Of a DNA stretch of 64,000 nt, positions 25,908 to 35,493 are shown piece by piece. The stretch lies in the NCBI GenBank assembly GCA_964538915.1, contig CAZIFB010000010.1, positions 50,938 through 114,937 on the forward strand, written 5' to 3'. The translations under genes were made by a program, and so were the position numbers. The stretch is from JAEUHQ01 sp964538915 (GTDB taxonomy: Bacteria > Planctomycetota > UBA1135 > UBA2386). The first letter of the stretch is position 1. The number at the start of each line of letters is the position of its first letter. Under the pieces are notes generated by a model that worked only from the letters and a program-made list of their open reading frames with translations, did not search any database and was not told the DNA's origin.

Positions 25908-27791
25908 ATGAGCGGCGAGAGCCAACGCGACGACGATCCTGATTTCCTCGACGACGACTTCATCATCGAGGATCTCGCCGCGAAGAACGAAGAGCTCGAC
26001 AGTCTGTTCGAGCAACCGGAAGGCGGAGCGGCAGCCAAGGCGCCCGCCGAAACCGACGCCGAGGATCTTCTCTTCACGGACCATAGTCGCGACCCCGTGT
26101 TCGAGGGGCGGCAGCAGTTCGCGGAGGGGCAGGACACCGACTGGGACGGCGAGAAGCTCGATCTCGAGTCGATGGAGACGCCCGCTCCGGCGGAAGGGGC
26201 TGCCGGTCAGGACCCGGCGCTCGCGGCTGCGGAGCAGTCCTTCACGAAGGAACTCGATTCGCTGCTGAAGGGAGAAGACGAGTTCGGCCCGGACAGCGAA
26301 GGCGAACTCGAGGTCATCGGCGCCGAGCCCGGTGCGTCGAACGACGGCATCGCCGAGTTCGAGCAGTCGGGGCCGTTCGTGCTCGACGACGGCGACGGTG
26401 CCTGGCAGGACGACTCGGCGAAGCCGGTCGAGGCAAACGCGCAGGACGCGGACGCCGAGACGGTCGAACTCGGCATGGCGCGCGAGGCCGCGACCGACGA
26501 CGAAGGCGAGGTCGAGCCGGGTTGGGAGCCGTTGCCGACTGCTTCGGTGGACCACCTGGCCGAGGTCGGCGACGTCGAGCGCACCGACGAGGAAGCCGAG
26601 GCGGCCGTCGAGTCCTACGAGGGCTCGGATGCACAGCAGTTCAACGCACCCGGTTCAGGGTTCCAGCCGGCGCTCGTTGGTGCCGAGGTCGAAGGCCACG
26701 ACATCTACGCCGAGGAAGAGCCCGTCGCCGAAGTGGTCGGTACGACGGAGCTGCGGCGCCGCAACACGCGACTCTTCGTGTCGATCGCCGCGACGCTGGC
26801 GATCCTCCTTGGCGGAGCGGTCACCGTGTGGAAGCCCGAGTGGCTGGGACTCGGCCGCACGCAGGAGCGGATGTCCGTGGTCGAACTGACGCGGCCGAAC
26901 GTCGCGGTCAACGTGCCCGTGCCCGAAGTGGTGCCGCAGCCGCTCGACGAGGAGCCGAGCCCGGACAAGCCGTCCGTGGTCGTCGCGCCCTCGACCGAAC
27001 CCAAGCCCGCCGATCCGGGCACGGTGACGCCGCCGACCGACATCTCGACCGAGCCGAAGCCCGCCGACCCGGTCGCGGTGACGCCGACGACGACGACGGA
27101 TCCGGCACCGGCCACTCCGACCGAAACCGGACCGACGCCGGTGGTCCAGACTCCGCCTCCGCAGGGCCAGAACGGGTGGCCGGTCCGCGAAGTGCCGGTT
27201 GCGCAAGCGCCGACGACGCCGACGAAGCCGGCTCTGATCCGGGTCAACGAAGAGCTGATGATCGGTGAGCCCGACGACTCGGTGCGGACGAAGGCGCCGA
27301 CGGGCGCGACCGTGATGCCTGGCGTGCGCGCGTTCGCGCAGCTCGCGAACGGCAACTACTTCATCGGCAGCGTGAAGGCGGTCGACGCCGAGCGCCTCAC
27401 ACTGAAGGTCGACACGGGCGAAGTGACGCTCCAGGTGGCGGCGCTCGCGAAGCTGACCGAACTCGGCTCTGCCGACTACGCGGAGCTGCAGCGGGTGACG
27501 TCTGGCTTCGTCCGGCTCACCAACAACAACCGTCTCGTGGGCGGCATCCTGAGTGGCATCGCCGACGACCACGTGGTGCTCGAGTTCCGCAGCAACCGCG
27601 TGATGCTGCCCCGTTCGGCTGTCGGTCAGGTCGTGTCGGGTGAGAGCGACGCCGCGGTTCGCCTCGACACGACACGCGAAGAAGACGACTGGCTGCGTCA
27701 CCTGGTGGAACGCCAGGTCGGCAACGGCGCCCCGCCGGTGCCGGCGCCCTCGCCGCCAGCGCCCCCCGCGGAAGGCCGCTCGCCGCGCTGA
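25908..27791 (+). CDS. Membrane-tethered acidic protein with C-terminal Sm/SH3-like beta repeats
   Basis: A 627-residue protein of unknown function. Residues 1-280 are very acidic and low-complexity (DDDPDFLDDDFIIEDL). One membrane helix (about 287-308, RLFVSIAATLAILLGG) follows. A Pro/Thr-rich linker with repeated TEPKPADP units (about 340-450) leads to two similar beta repeats of about 60 residues (AQLANGNYFIGSVKAVDAE and VRLTNNNRLVGGILSGIADD), each resembling a small SH3/Sm-like barrel. ATG 25908 has GGAGAG upstream; ATG 25881 is an alternative. Confidence 0.7.
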   Translation: MSGESQRDDDPDFLDDDFIIEDLAAKNEELDSLFEQPEGGAAAKAPAETDAEDLLFTDHSRDPVFEGRQQFAEGQDTDWDGEKLDLESMETPAPAEGAAGQDPALAAAEQSFTKELDSLLKGEDEFGPDSEGELEVIGAEPGASNDGIAEFEQSGPFVLDDGDGAWQDDSAKPVEANAQDADAETVELGMAREAATDDEGEVEPGWEPLPTASVDHLAEVGDVERTDEEAEAAVESYEGSDAQQFNAPGSGFQPALVGAEVEGHDIYAEEEPVAEVVGTTELRRRNTRLFVSIAATLAILLGGAVTVWKPEWLGLGRTQERMSVVELTRPNVAVNVPVPEVVPQPLDEEPSPDKPSVVVAPSTEPKPADPGTVTPPTDISTEPKPADPVAVTPTTTTDPAPATPTETGPTPVVQTPPPQGQNGWPVREVPVAQAPTTPTKPALIRVNEELMIGEPDDSVRTKAPTGATVMPGVRAFAQLANGNYFIGSVKAVDAERLTLKVDTGEVTLQVAALAKLTELGSADYAELQRVTSGFVRLTNNNRLVGGILSGIADDHVVLEFRSNRVMLPRSAVGQVVSGESDAAVRLDTTREEDDWLRHLVERQVGNGAPPVPAPSPPAPPAEGRSPR

Positions 27792-27820
27792 TTCCGATCT
27801 GCACGAGGTAAGGTGAGCCC

Positions 27821-28357
27821 GTGCTCACCTGCCTCGAGTGCGGCAACCAGGACATGCGCGTGCGCGTCGCCGGCGGCACGCCGATCCACGAGTGCGCACT
27901 CTGTGGTGCCCGCTTCGGCGACCGGGACGCCATCGAAGCCCTCGAAGACGCCGAAGAGGCCGAGGGGCGCGGGGTGTCTCCCCTCGTCTGGCCGCTGTGC
28001 CGCGCTCTCGACCGCCTGCCGGGGATCGTGGTGCGCGAAGCGCAGGCCGGGGACGTCGACGCGCGGGTGCTGCCGTTCGTCGAGATCGGCGTCGCGTCGA
28101 TCGACGCGCTCGTCCAGCTCGAGAACCTCGCCAAGTCGCTCCTGCTGGCAGCTGCCGAGCTGCGTGGTCACTGGGTCGTCGAAGTCGAGTTCCGGCGCCA
28201 CCTGGCGTTCGTCCTGAAGCCGCGGCACGGCGGCGGGCCCGTCGGGCGCGAACAGGTGCGTGATGCCCAGGTCGATCTCGACGTCGTGCGCCGCCATTTC
28301 GAGCGCGACGCGAAGCTGGGGTGGTGGCGACATGCGGGGACCGGACGGAGCGGATAG
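27821..28357 (+). CDS. Small zinc-ribbon protein of unknown function
   Basis: A 178-residue cytoplasmic protein. The N-terminus carries two zinc knuckles: C4-L-E-C7 and C25-A-L-C28. An acidic patch (ALEDAEEAEGRG) follows, then a mixed helix/strand domain (VEIGVASIDALVQLENLAKS) with no recognised match. The GTG start is preceded by TAAGGT at 27809-27814, only 6 bases upstream, suggesting a leaderless message. It lies between a membrane protein and the HEAT/VWA gene. Confidence 0.65.
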   Translation: MLTCLECGNQDMRVRVAGGTPIHECALCGARFGDRDAIEALEDAEEAEGRGVSPLVWPLCRALDRLPGIVVREAQAGDVDARVLPFVEIGVASIDALVQLENLAKSLLLAAAELRGHWVVEVEFRRHLAFVLKPRHGGGPVGREQVRDAQVDLDVVRRHFERDAKLGWWRHAGTGRSG

Positions 28358-28391
28358 GCTCCCGGCGCGTCCTTTCGGAGACCCCACGCCG

Positions 28392-29960
28392 ATGCCGTTC
28401 CTGTCCGCGTTCGTCTGTGCGTTCTTCGCACTGTTCCTTTCCGTCGCTCCTGCGCAGCAGGACATGGAAGCCCGCCTCGATGCGGTGAAGGAGTTCACCC
28501 GCTTCTTCAAGAAGGCGAAGGAGGAAGCCGTGATGGTGGAGGCGGTGAAGACGCTCGTCGGCAACGAGTGTCGTCCCGCCGCGGAGGAGCTCTTGAAGCT
28601 GCTGCGTCATCCGGTGAGCGCCGTGCAGCTGGCTGCGCTCGAGGTCCTGCAGGGCTACAAGTCCCAGGACACGTACCAGGCGTGGGTCGACGAACTGCCG
28701 AAGGTGAAGGAGCCGGACATGGCGGCGATCCTCATCAAGGTGCTCGGCCGCGCGCAGCTGAAGATCGCCGTTCCGGCGATCGAGACGGTCGCGGGCGACC
28801 CGAAGGCGAACGCGGTCGTGAAGTTCGAAGCCGCGCGCGCTCTGCAGGCGATCGGAACCGAGGGCACGGCGGGCCTGCTCGGCAAACTCGTCGCCGACGG
28901 CGACCCGCAGGTTCGCAGCGCCGCAGCGGACGCGATCGGCGCGCTGAAGGCCGCTTCGCACGGCAAGGCGCTCGTCGCCCTGCTCCGCGACAGCGAGTGG
29001 CAGGTGCAGGCTGCCGCGATCGGTGCGCTCGGTCGGGTTCGCGTTCAGGAAGCGATCCAGCCGCTCATCGACGTCATGCGGAAGACGGGCCGCTTGCGCG
29101 TCGAGTGTGCGGACGCCCTGTTCAAGATCACCGCGCTCGACTTCGGCGTGGATCCGGATCGGTGGCAGGAGCAGTTCAACACGCTCCTCTCGATCCCTGG
29201 CTGGCGCATCCCGACCGACGAAGAGCTCGCCAAGAAGGCGGAGAGCCGCAAGAAGACCGACGCCTACTATGGCAAGAAGGAGCAGACGAACACGTTCGCG
29301 GGCATCCCGACGACGTCGACCAACGTACTGTTCATCATCGACGTGTCCGGCTCGATGGACGACCTCGTCGTCGAGGTCGAGAAGTTCCAGGGCTACCGCG
29401 ACCGCAAACGCTTCACGATCGTGCAGACGGAGCTCTTGAACACGATCGATACGCTCACTGCGGAGACCAACTTCGACATCGTCGCATTCGCGACCGACCT
29501 CTACACGTGGAAGAAGCGTCTCGTGCCCGCGAACGTCGTGAACCGCGACTCGGCGAAGTCCTTCATTCGCGGCTTGAAGCCGATCGGCGGTACGGAGTCG
29601 CAGGACCTCGCCCAGTCCGGCCTCGGGGGTTCCGCCAACCTCGAGGCGGGCAAGACGAACACGTTGAAGGCGCTGCTCTACGCGTTCGGTGTCGACCCGG
29701 ACAAGCCGTCGAAGGCCGTGATCACGGGCTTCGACAAGGCGGCGATCAAGAGCCCGCTCGACACCGTGTACTTCCTCAGCGACGGACGCCCGTCCATCGG
29801 CAAGCTCGTCGAAACGAACGAGATCCTGAAGGAGGTCCGCCGGCACAACGAGATCTACCGCATGGTGATCCACACGATCGCGATCGGCGAGTTCCAGAAG
29901 GAGTTCCTCGCGCAGCTCGCGACCGAGAACGGGGGCGTCTTCGTCGACCTCGGGCGCTGA
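28392..29960 (+). CDS. Exported HEAT-repeat protein with von Willebrand factor A domain
   Basis: A 522-residue protein with signal peptide MPFLSAFVCAFFALFLSVAPA. Residues about 35-250 are HEAT/PBS-like repeats (VQLAALEVLQGYKSQDT, VRSAAADAIGALKAASHG). Residues about 310-520 are a VWA domain with a complete MIDAS motif start, IIDVSGSMDD, and a later FLSDGRPSIG. This is a metal-dependent protein-protein binding module outside the cytoplasm. CGGAG lies before the ATG, and TAGGCT at 28355-28360 may be the -10 box. Partner unknown. Confidence 0.85.
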   Translation: MPFLSAFVCAFFALFLSVAPAQQDMEARLDAVKEFTRFFKKAKEEAVMVEAVKTLVGNECRPAAEELLKLLRHPVSAVQLAALEVLQGYKSQDTYQAWVDELPKVKEPDMAAILIKVLGRAQLKIAVPAIETVAGDPKANAVVKFEAARALQAIGTEGTAGLLGKLVADGDPQVRSAAADAIGALKAASHGKALVALLRDSEWQVQAAAIGALGRVRVQEAIQPLIDVMRKTGRLRVECADALFKITALDFGVDPDRWQEQFNTLLSIPGWRIPTDEELAKKAESRKKTDAYYGKKEQTNTFAGIPTTSTNVLFIIDVSGSMDDLVVEVEKFQGYRDRKRFTIVQTELLNTIDTLTAETNFDIVAFATDLYTWKKRLVPANVVNRDSAKSFIRGLKPIGGTESQDLAQSGLGGSANLEAGKTNTLKALLYAFGVDPDKPSKAVITGFDKAAIKSPLDTVYFLSDGRPSIGKLVETNEILKEVRRHNEIYRMVIHTIAIGEFQKEFLAQLATENGGVFVDLGR

Positions 29961-29969
29961 CGCGCGCCT

Positions 29970-31256
29970 TCACGCGATCGGAGTCTCGCCGCGCAGTACA
30001 CCGCGCGGCCGGATCCACAGGACGAGTGCGGTCGCCGCAGCGCCGCCGACGCCCGTCCACCAGAGGGTCCAGGCCATCCCGTTGCCGCGCTGCGCGTGGA
30101 AGAGCGCCACGTTGCAGACTGCGTAGCAGCTGCGCGCCACGAGCGACACCGCCGAGAGCACGGTCGTGCGTGCCGCCGGCCCGATGCGGTGGTTCACGAA
30201 GTCCTGCAGCAGCGCCATGTGCATGCCGAACGGCACCTGTTGCACGAAGAACATCGCCACCGCGAGCCAGGCGATGGCGCGCGATCCCTCGCCGGCCTCC
30301 GCGGCGTGACGTTCCCACGCCATCACGACGAGTGATGCGCACAGCACGAGCGGCATCGCCCAGAAGAGAGGGCGCCGGCCGACGTGACGCACGAGGCGTG
30401 GGACGGCGGCGCTGAGCGGCGCGGCAGCGAAGTTCATCGCGGCGAACAACACCCCGACGAACAGGGGGTCGAGGAGGATCGGTTCGATCGAACCCGCAGC
30501 GCGCAGCCATGGCTGGTAGTTGTGGAACGGGTAGCGCAGGAGCGTGAACAGGACCGCCCAGTACGAGAGCAGCCAGATCAGCGGCGGTCGTGTGAGGTCG
30601 GTTCGCAGCTCCGCGAAGAACTCGCGCACGCGGAACGTGCGGCGAGCGGGCTCCGGGGCGAGCCGCATGGCGACGACGGCGGCAACCGTGCACAGCACGC
30701 AGGTGGCGGCGATGGTGAGGTGCCAGGCGTCGCCGCTCGGGGCGCCGACGCGTGCGAGCGCGCCCCCGAGCAGGAACGAGCTTCCGGTGCCGAGCAGTCG
30801 TCGTGCGTGGATGCGCGATTCCTCGGCGAGGTAGCGGCTCTGTTCGCCGTGTTCGCGCAGGGTCTCGTACAGGATCGTCGACGGGGGGCCCGAGAGCACT
30901 GCATGGCCGAGCCCGAGCAACACCTCGCCGGCGACGAAGCCGGCGTAGCCCGGTGCCGCGAGCAGCAGGCCGAAGCCCGCTGCCAGCAGGAGCGGGCCGA
31001 ACACTAGCATGCGCTTTGGTCCGAACCGATCCGCGAGCACGCCGGTCGGCACCTCGGCCACGAACATCGCGAGGTAGTACGCGCCGACGATCTCGCCGTA
31101 GTCGCCCTCGTCCATCCCGTGCCGATGGAACCACAGGAACAGGAACGGCACGCACGCGAACGGGTACGTGAGCAGCGCGTACGCGCGAAGGAGCCGCAGC
31201 TGCCGATCGAGAGGCGACAAGCCGGGCAGGTTCGCGCCGCGTCCGCCGTCTGGCAA
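29970..31256 (-). CDS. Major facilitator superfamily transporter
   Basis: A 428-residue polytopic protein with about twelve hydrophobic segments. The loop 2-3 motif VPTGVLADRFGPKRMLVFG is the MFS A-motif. Substrate is unknown. The start is not clear: no ATG lies in the leading region, TTG at 31256 is the best candidate, and the first helix begins around residue 25. It opposes the HEAT/VWA gene with only 9 bases between stop codons, and is divergent from ltaE. Confidence 0.82.
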   Translation of the reverse strand: MPDGGRGANLPGLSPLDRQLRLLRAYALLTYPFACVPFLFLWFHRHGMDEGDYGEIVGAYYLAMFVAEVPTGVLADRFGPKRMLVFGPLLLAAGFGLLLAAPGYAGFVAGEVLLGLGHAVLSGPPSTILYETLREHGEQSRYLAEESRIHARRLLGTGSSFLLGGALARVGAPSGDAWHLTIAATCVLCTVAAVVAMRLAPEPARRTFRVREFFAELRTDLTRPPLIWLLSYWAVLFTLLRYPFHNYQPWLRAAGSIEPILLDPLFVGVLFAAMNFAAAPLSAAVPRLVRHVGRRPLFWAMPLVLCASLVVMAWERHAAEAGEGSRAIAWLAVAMFFVQQVPFGMHMALLQDFVNHRIGPAARTTVLSAVSLVARSCYAVCNVALFHAQRGNGMAWTLWWTGVGGAAATALVLWIRPRGVLRGETPIA

Positions 31257-31321
31257 CGGAGAAGCGACGGAGCGCGCCGCCTTGCAATCGGCGTCCCCGC
31301 GGGCATCCTCAGCCGTCCCCG

Positions 31322-32389
31322 ATGTCCGCGCCGATCGCCGATTTCCGCAGCGACACGATGACGCGCCCGACGCCGGCGATGCGCGCGGCGATGGCCTCCG
31401 CCGAAGTAGGGGACGACGTGTGGGGGGAGGACCCGACCGTTCGGCGGCTCGAGGACGAGGGCGCTGCCGGCCTCGGCAAGGAAGCGGCGCTGTTCGTGCC
31501 GTCGGGAACGATGGCGAACCAGATCGCCATCCACCTGCACTGCCGCCCCGGCGACGAGCTGATCTGCGAGGAGCGCTCGCACGTGTTCGTCAACGAGGCC
31601 GGCGGCATCGCGAGGTGGTCGGGCACGCAGGTGAAGCCTCTCGCGGCCGCGGATGGGTTCCCGACGCCGGCACAGGTCGAAGCCGCGGTTCGCGCCGACG
31701 ACGTGCACTACCCGCGGTCTCGCCTGCTCGTCCTGGAGAACTCGCACAACAGCGCGGGCGGTCGCGTCGCGTCCCCCGCTCGCGTCGGGGCGCTGGCGGC
31801 CGCGGCGAAGAAGCACGGGCTCGCCGTGCATTGCGACGGCGCGCGCCTGGCGAACGCGGCGGTGGCGCTCGGATGCCCCATGGCCCAGCTCGTGGCTGCG
31901 CTCGACTCGACGACGCTGTGTCTCAGCAAGGGGCTCGGAGCACCGGTCGGTTCGCTCGTCGCGGGAAGTGCTCCGTTCGTGAAGGACGCGCGGCGCGCTC
32001 GCAAGGCGTTCGGCGGCGGTATGCGTCAGGCGGGCGTGCTCGCTGCGGCCGGCCTCCTCGCGTTGAGCGACGGACCCGCGCTGCTGCGTCGCGATCACGA
32101 GCGTGCGAAAGAACTCGCGGCTGGACTCGCCGGGTTGCCGTGGGCCCGCGTCGACGCCGCGTCCGTCGAGACGAACATCGTCATGTGTGAACTCGTGGGC
32201 GTGGAGCCCGTGTCGCTGCTGCAGCACTTGCGCGACCATGGTGTGCTCGCCGCGACGATGGGACCGCTGCGCGTCCGCTTCGTGCTCCATCGCGACGTCG
32301 ACGACGCCGGCGTGCGCGCCTGCCTCGCGGCGTGCCGTTCGTTCGCTGCCTCTTCCTCTTCGTCTCCCGTGAAAGGACTCGTTCCGTGA
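31322..32389 (+). CDS. ltaE: Low-specificity L-threonine aldolase
   Basis: PLP enzyme splitting L-threonine/allo-threonine to glycine and acetaldehyde. The 355-residue product starts with the family's IADFRSDTMTRPTPAMR and VGDDVWGEDPTV. The PLP-binding Lys is in CLSKGLGAPVGSLV, with substrate region HCDGARLANAAVA just before. Length is typical. Its TGA is overlapped by the GTG of the phosphomutase (GTGA). TTGCAA and CATCCT upstream are a weak promoter candidate. Confidence 0.93.
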   Translation: MSAPIADFRSDTMTRPTPAMRAAMASAEVGDDVWGEDPTVRRLEDEGAAGLGKEAALFVPSGTMANQIAIHLHCRPGDELICEERSHVFVNEAGGIARWSGTQVKPLAAADGFPTPAQVEAAVRADDVHYPRSRLLVLENSHNSAGGRVASPARVGALAAAAKKHGLAVHCDGARLANAAVALGCPMAQLVAALDSTTLCLSKGLGAPVGSLVAGSAPFVKDARRARKAFGGGMRQAGVLAAAGLLALSDGPALLRRDHERAKELAAGLAGLPWARVDAASVETNIVMCELVGVEPVSLLQHLRDHGVLAATMGPLRVRFVLHRDVDDAGVRACLAACRSFAASSSSSPVKGLVP

Positions 32390-33723
32390 GCATCTTCAAG
32401 GCCTACGACATCCGCGGCACCTACCCCGACCAGATCGACGAGAAGATCGCGTTCAAGATCGGCGCTGCGATGGTCAAGTTCCTGTCCGCCAAACGCCTCG
32501 TCGTCGGTCGCGACATGCGCACGATGGCTCCCTCGGTCCAGAATGCCGTGATCGACGGCATGCTGTCGCAGGGCTGCGACGTCGTCGACATCGGGCTCGC
32601 GTCGACGCCGATGGTCTACTACGCGATCGGCACGATCCCGTGCGATGGCGGCCTCGCGGTGACCGCGTCGCACAATCCGAAGGAGTACATCGGTTTCAAG
32701 CTGTGCAAGAAGGAGGCGCGGCCGATGTCCGGCGACACGGGAATCAAGGACATCGAGAAGCTCGTGACGGGTCCCGACCTGCCCAAGGCGGCGCGGGCCG
32801 GCAAGCGCGACCAGGTCGACAAGATGCGCGACTGGGTGAAGCACATCGCTGGCTTCGCGAAGGGCATCCAGCCGATGACGATCGTGGTCGACTACGCGAA
32901 CGGCATGGGCGCCAACGAGTCGCCGGCAATCTTCTCGGCGATCCCGGGTCTGAAGGTCGTGCCGCTTTACGAGAAACTCGATGGCACCTTCCCCAACCAC
33001 GAAGCGAACCCGCTGAAGGAGTCGAATCTCGACGACCTCCGCGCAGCGGTGAAGAAGCACAAGGCGCCGCTCGGGCTCGCGTTCGACGGCGACGCCGACC
33101 GCTGTGCGTTCGTCGACGAAGAGGGGCGCACGGTGCACGCTGATCTGATCACCGTGATCCTCGCGCGCGGCATGCTGCAACGGCATCCGAAGAAAGGAAT
33201 CATCTACGACCTTCGTTCGAGCAAGGTCGTGCCCGAGGAGATCGTGAAGCTCGGCGGGCGCCCCGTTCGCGAACGCGTCGGCCACTCGTTCATGAAGGAG
33301 ACGATGCGCCGCACGGACTGCATCGGCGGCGGCGAACTCTCCGGACACTTCTACTTCGCCGAGAACTACTACACCGACTGCGGCGTGCTCGCGGCGATCC
33401 TCGTGATGAACCAGTTGAGCCAGGAGAAGCGCTCGCTGAAGGCCGCTGCCGACGAACTCCGCAAGTACCACGGCACCGGCGAGATCAACTTCAAGGTCGC
33501 CGACAAGGCGGCGCTGATGAAGAAGGTCGAGGCGACCTTCGCGGACGGCACGATCGACCACCTCGACGGCGTGACCGTCACCTACCCGACGTGGTGGGTG
33601 AACGTGCGCCCCAGCAACACCGAGCCGTTCCTGCGCATGTGCCTCGAAGCCGACTCGAAGAAGCTGATGGAGCAGAAGCGCGACGAACTGTTCGCCATCC
33701 TCGGCCACCCGGTCGATCACTGA
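32386..33723 (+). CDS. Phosphomannomutase/phosphoglucomutase
   Basis: Interconverts hexose 1- and 6-phosphates and feeds nucleotide-sugar and envelope synthesis. The 445-residue alpha-D-phosphohexomutase has FKAYDIRGTYPDQID at the N-terminus, the phosphoserine loop TASHNP (Ser95), the metal loop FDGDADR (234-239), sugar loop GGELSGHFYF, and phosphate loop RPSNTEPFLR. All four catalytic motifs are intact. Mannose and glucose specificity cannot be separated from sequence alone; ManB-type naming is likely. The start is GTG at 32386, overlapping ltaE. Confidence 0.93.
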   Translation: MSIFKAYDIRGTYPDQIDEKIAFKIGAAMVKFLSAKRLVVGRDMRTMAPSVQNAVIDGMLSQGCDVVDIGLASTPMVYYAIGTIPCDGGLAVTASHNPKEYIGFKLCKKEARPMSGDTGIKDIEKLVTGPDLPKAARAGKRDQVDKMRDWVKHIAGFAKGIQPMTIVVDYANGMGANESPAIFSAIPGLKVVPLYEKLDGTFPNHEANPLKESNLDDLRAAVKKHKAPLGLAFDGDADRCAFVDEEGRTVHADLITVILARGMLQRHPKKGIIYDLRSSKVVPEEIVKLGGRPVRERVGHSFMKETMRRTDCIGGGELSGHFYFAENYYTDCGVLAAILVMNQLSQEKRSLKAAADELRKYHGTGEINFKVADKAALMKKVEATFADGTIDHLDGVTVTYPTWWVNVRPSNTEPFLRMCLEADSKKLMEQKRDELFAILGHPVDH

Positions 33724-33752
33724 TCTCGCCACCGGGATCCGCTCGCTGCCTC

Positions 33753-34505
33753 ATGCATCCACGTCCGTCCGGCATCGTCGCGCTGCTCACCGACTTCGGC
33801 CTCGCGGACCCGTACGTCGGCATCATGAAGGGTGCGGTGTTGCGCGCTTCGCCCAAGGTCCAGATCGTCGACGTCACGCACGATGTCGCGCCGCAGGATG
33901 TCGAGGCCGGCGCGTTCTTCGTCGGAGCGCTCGTCGGGCGGTTTCCTTCCGGCACGGTGCACGTGGCCGTCGTCGATCCGGGGGTCGGCACCGCGCGTCG
34001 CCTTCTCGCGGTAGCAGCGCACGACGCGTACTGGCTCGGTCCCGACAACGGTGTGCTGGGTGCGGTGACGGCCGGCGAGGTGCGCGCGATCGACGTCGTG
34101 CATCTCGGCATCCGTCCGGAGTCGAACACCTTCCACGGTCGCGACATCCTGGCTCCGGTCGCCGCGTGGCTCGCCGCGGGGCGTTACGGGTTCGCGTCGC
34201 TCGGGCCGCTCGTCGCCGACGCCGTGCGCCGGCCGACGGGCGGCGGGTCGGCGCGGGTCGTGCACGTGGATCGCTACGGCAACCTGGTCACGAACGTGCC
34301 GGCCGCGGCGCTGGCCGGGGTGGGGGCCGTGCGCGTCGGCGGTCAGGTCGTGCCGTTGCGGCGGACCTACGGAGACGCACCGCCGGGCGGGCTCGTGGCG
34401 CTCGTCGGTTCCTACGGCCTGCTCGAAGTCGCGAAGAACGGCGGCGATGCGGCGAGAGCTACGGGAAGTGGACGGGGCGCGCCGATCGAACTGGTCCCCG
34501 CGTAG
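33753..34505 (+). CDS. SAM hydroxide adenosyltransferase / SAM hydrolase family (DUF62)
   Basis: A 250-residue member of the DUF62 family, which hydrolyses S-adenosylmethionine to adenosine and methionine using hydroxide. Landmarks are VALLTDFGLADPYVGIMKG, VVDPGVGTARRLL, WLGPDNGVLG, FHGRDILAPVAA and RYGNLVTNV, all conserved. The C-terminal domain is a beta barrel. It follows the phosphomutase by 30 bases and precedes arginase by 17. Confidence 0.92.
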   Translation: MHPRPSGIVALLTDFGLADPYVGIMKGAVLRASPKVQIVDVTHDVAPQDVEAGAFFVGALVGRFPSGTVHVAVVDPGVGTARRLLAVAAHDAYWLGPDNGVLGAVTAGEVRAIDVVHLGIRPESNTFHGRDILAPVAAWLAAGRYGFASLGPLVADAVRRPTGGGSARVVHVDRYGNLVTNVPAAALAGVGAVRVGGQVVPLRRTYGDAPPGGLVALVGSYGLLEVAKNGGDAARATGSGRGAPIELVPA

Positions 34506-34522
34506 ACTCTTCGCCCCGCGCC

Positions 34523-35452
34523 ATGACCAAGACCTCGATCCCGCAGCAAGTGATCCGCCTCGTCGGCGTGCCCATGGACCTCGGTGCGGGCCGCCGAGGT
34601 GTCGACATGGGGCCGTCGGCGATCCGGATCGCGGGCGTCAGCCAGGGACTTCGCCAGCTCGGCTACCGCGTCGAAGACGACGGCGACGTCGGCGTTCCCG
34701 CTCCAGAGACCCGCGATCCCGGCAGCGCGAATGCCCGCTATCTCGAGCCGATCTACCACGTCTGCAATCGCCTGCGGCTGCGTGTCCGTCGTTCCCTCGA
34801 GACAGGGGAAGTGCCGGTCGTGCTCGGCGGTGACCACAGCATCGCGATCGGTACGGTGTCCGGCGTTGCGGAGCACTTTCGCAACCAGGACAAACGCATC
34901 GGCCTCATCTGGGTCGACGCCCACGGCGACATGAACACGCCCGAGAGTTCGCCGACCGGCAACATCCACGGCATGCCGCTCGCGACGCTGCTCGGCATGG
35001 GGCACCCGCGACTCGTCGAGATGGGCGGCTTCTGGCCGAAGGTCGAGCACCGCAACGTGTGCCTCATCGGGATCCGCGACATCGACGAGGTCGAGCGCGA
35101 GATCGTGAAGAGCTCGGGCATCCACGCGTACACGATGCGCGACGTGGACGAGCGCGGCATCCGTGCGATCCTGCAGGAGGCGATCGGCTACGCGACGGAC
35201 GGGACCGCAGGGTTCCACGTCTCCTTCGACCTCGACGGAATGGATCCGCGCGACGTGCCGGGAACGGGGACGCCGGTGAAGGGCGGGATCAGCTGGCGCG
35301 AAGCCAATCTGCTGATGGAGATGGTCAGCGACAGCGGTCGGATGACCAGCCTCGAAGTGACCGAGCTGAACCCGATTCTCGACGTCAAGAACCAGTCCGG
35401 CGAGGTCGCGGTGGACGTGATCCTCAGCGCGTTCGGCAAGCGCATCCTGTAG
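34523..35452 (+). CDS. rocF: Arginase (ureohydrolase family)
   Basis: Manganese enzyme splitting arginine into ornithine and urea. The 309-residue protein has the three metal motifs: GGDHS (His105), DAHGDMN and SFDLDGMDP. The N-terminal VIRLVGVPMDLGAGRRGVDM and the DARLD-region-like spacing fit arginase more than agmatinase, though the two are close relatives. TAGACT at 34503-34508 is a possible -10 box, 14 bases before the ATG. It is the last gene before the repeat array. Confidence 0.9.
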   Translation: MTKTSIPQQVIRLVGVPMDLGAGRRGVDMGPSAIRIAGVSQGLRQLGYRVEDDGDVGVPAPETRDPGSANARYLEPIYHVCNRLRLRVRRSLETGEVPVVLGGDHSIAIGTVSGVAEHFRNQDKRIGLIWVDAHGDMNTPESSPTGNIHGMPLATLLGMGHPRLVEMGGFWPKVEHRNVCLIGIRDIDEVEREIVKSSGIHAYTMRDVDERGIRAILQEAIGYATDGTAGFHVSFDLDGMDPRDVPGTGTPVKGGISWREANLLMEMVSDSGRMTSLEVTELNPILDVKNQSGEVAVDVILSAFGKRIL

Positions 35453-35493
35453 CGCGGACCATCGATTCGTCAGCCACGCTACGGGCAGGCTGG

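Noticed and set aside
34523..35452. Agmatinase (speB) instead of arginase
   Set aside because: Length and the N-terminal VIRLVGVPMDLGAGRRGVDM fit arginase better; the metal motifs do not separate the two fully.
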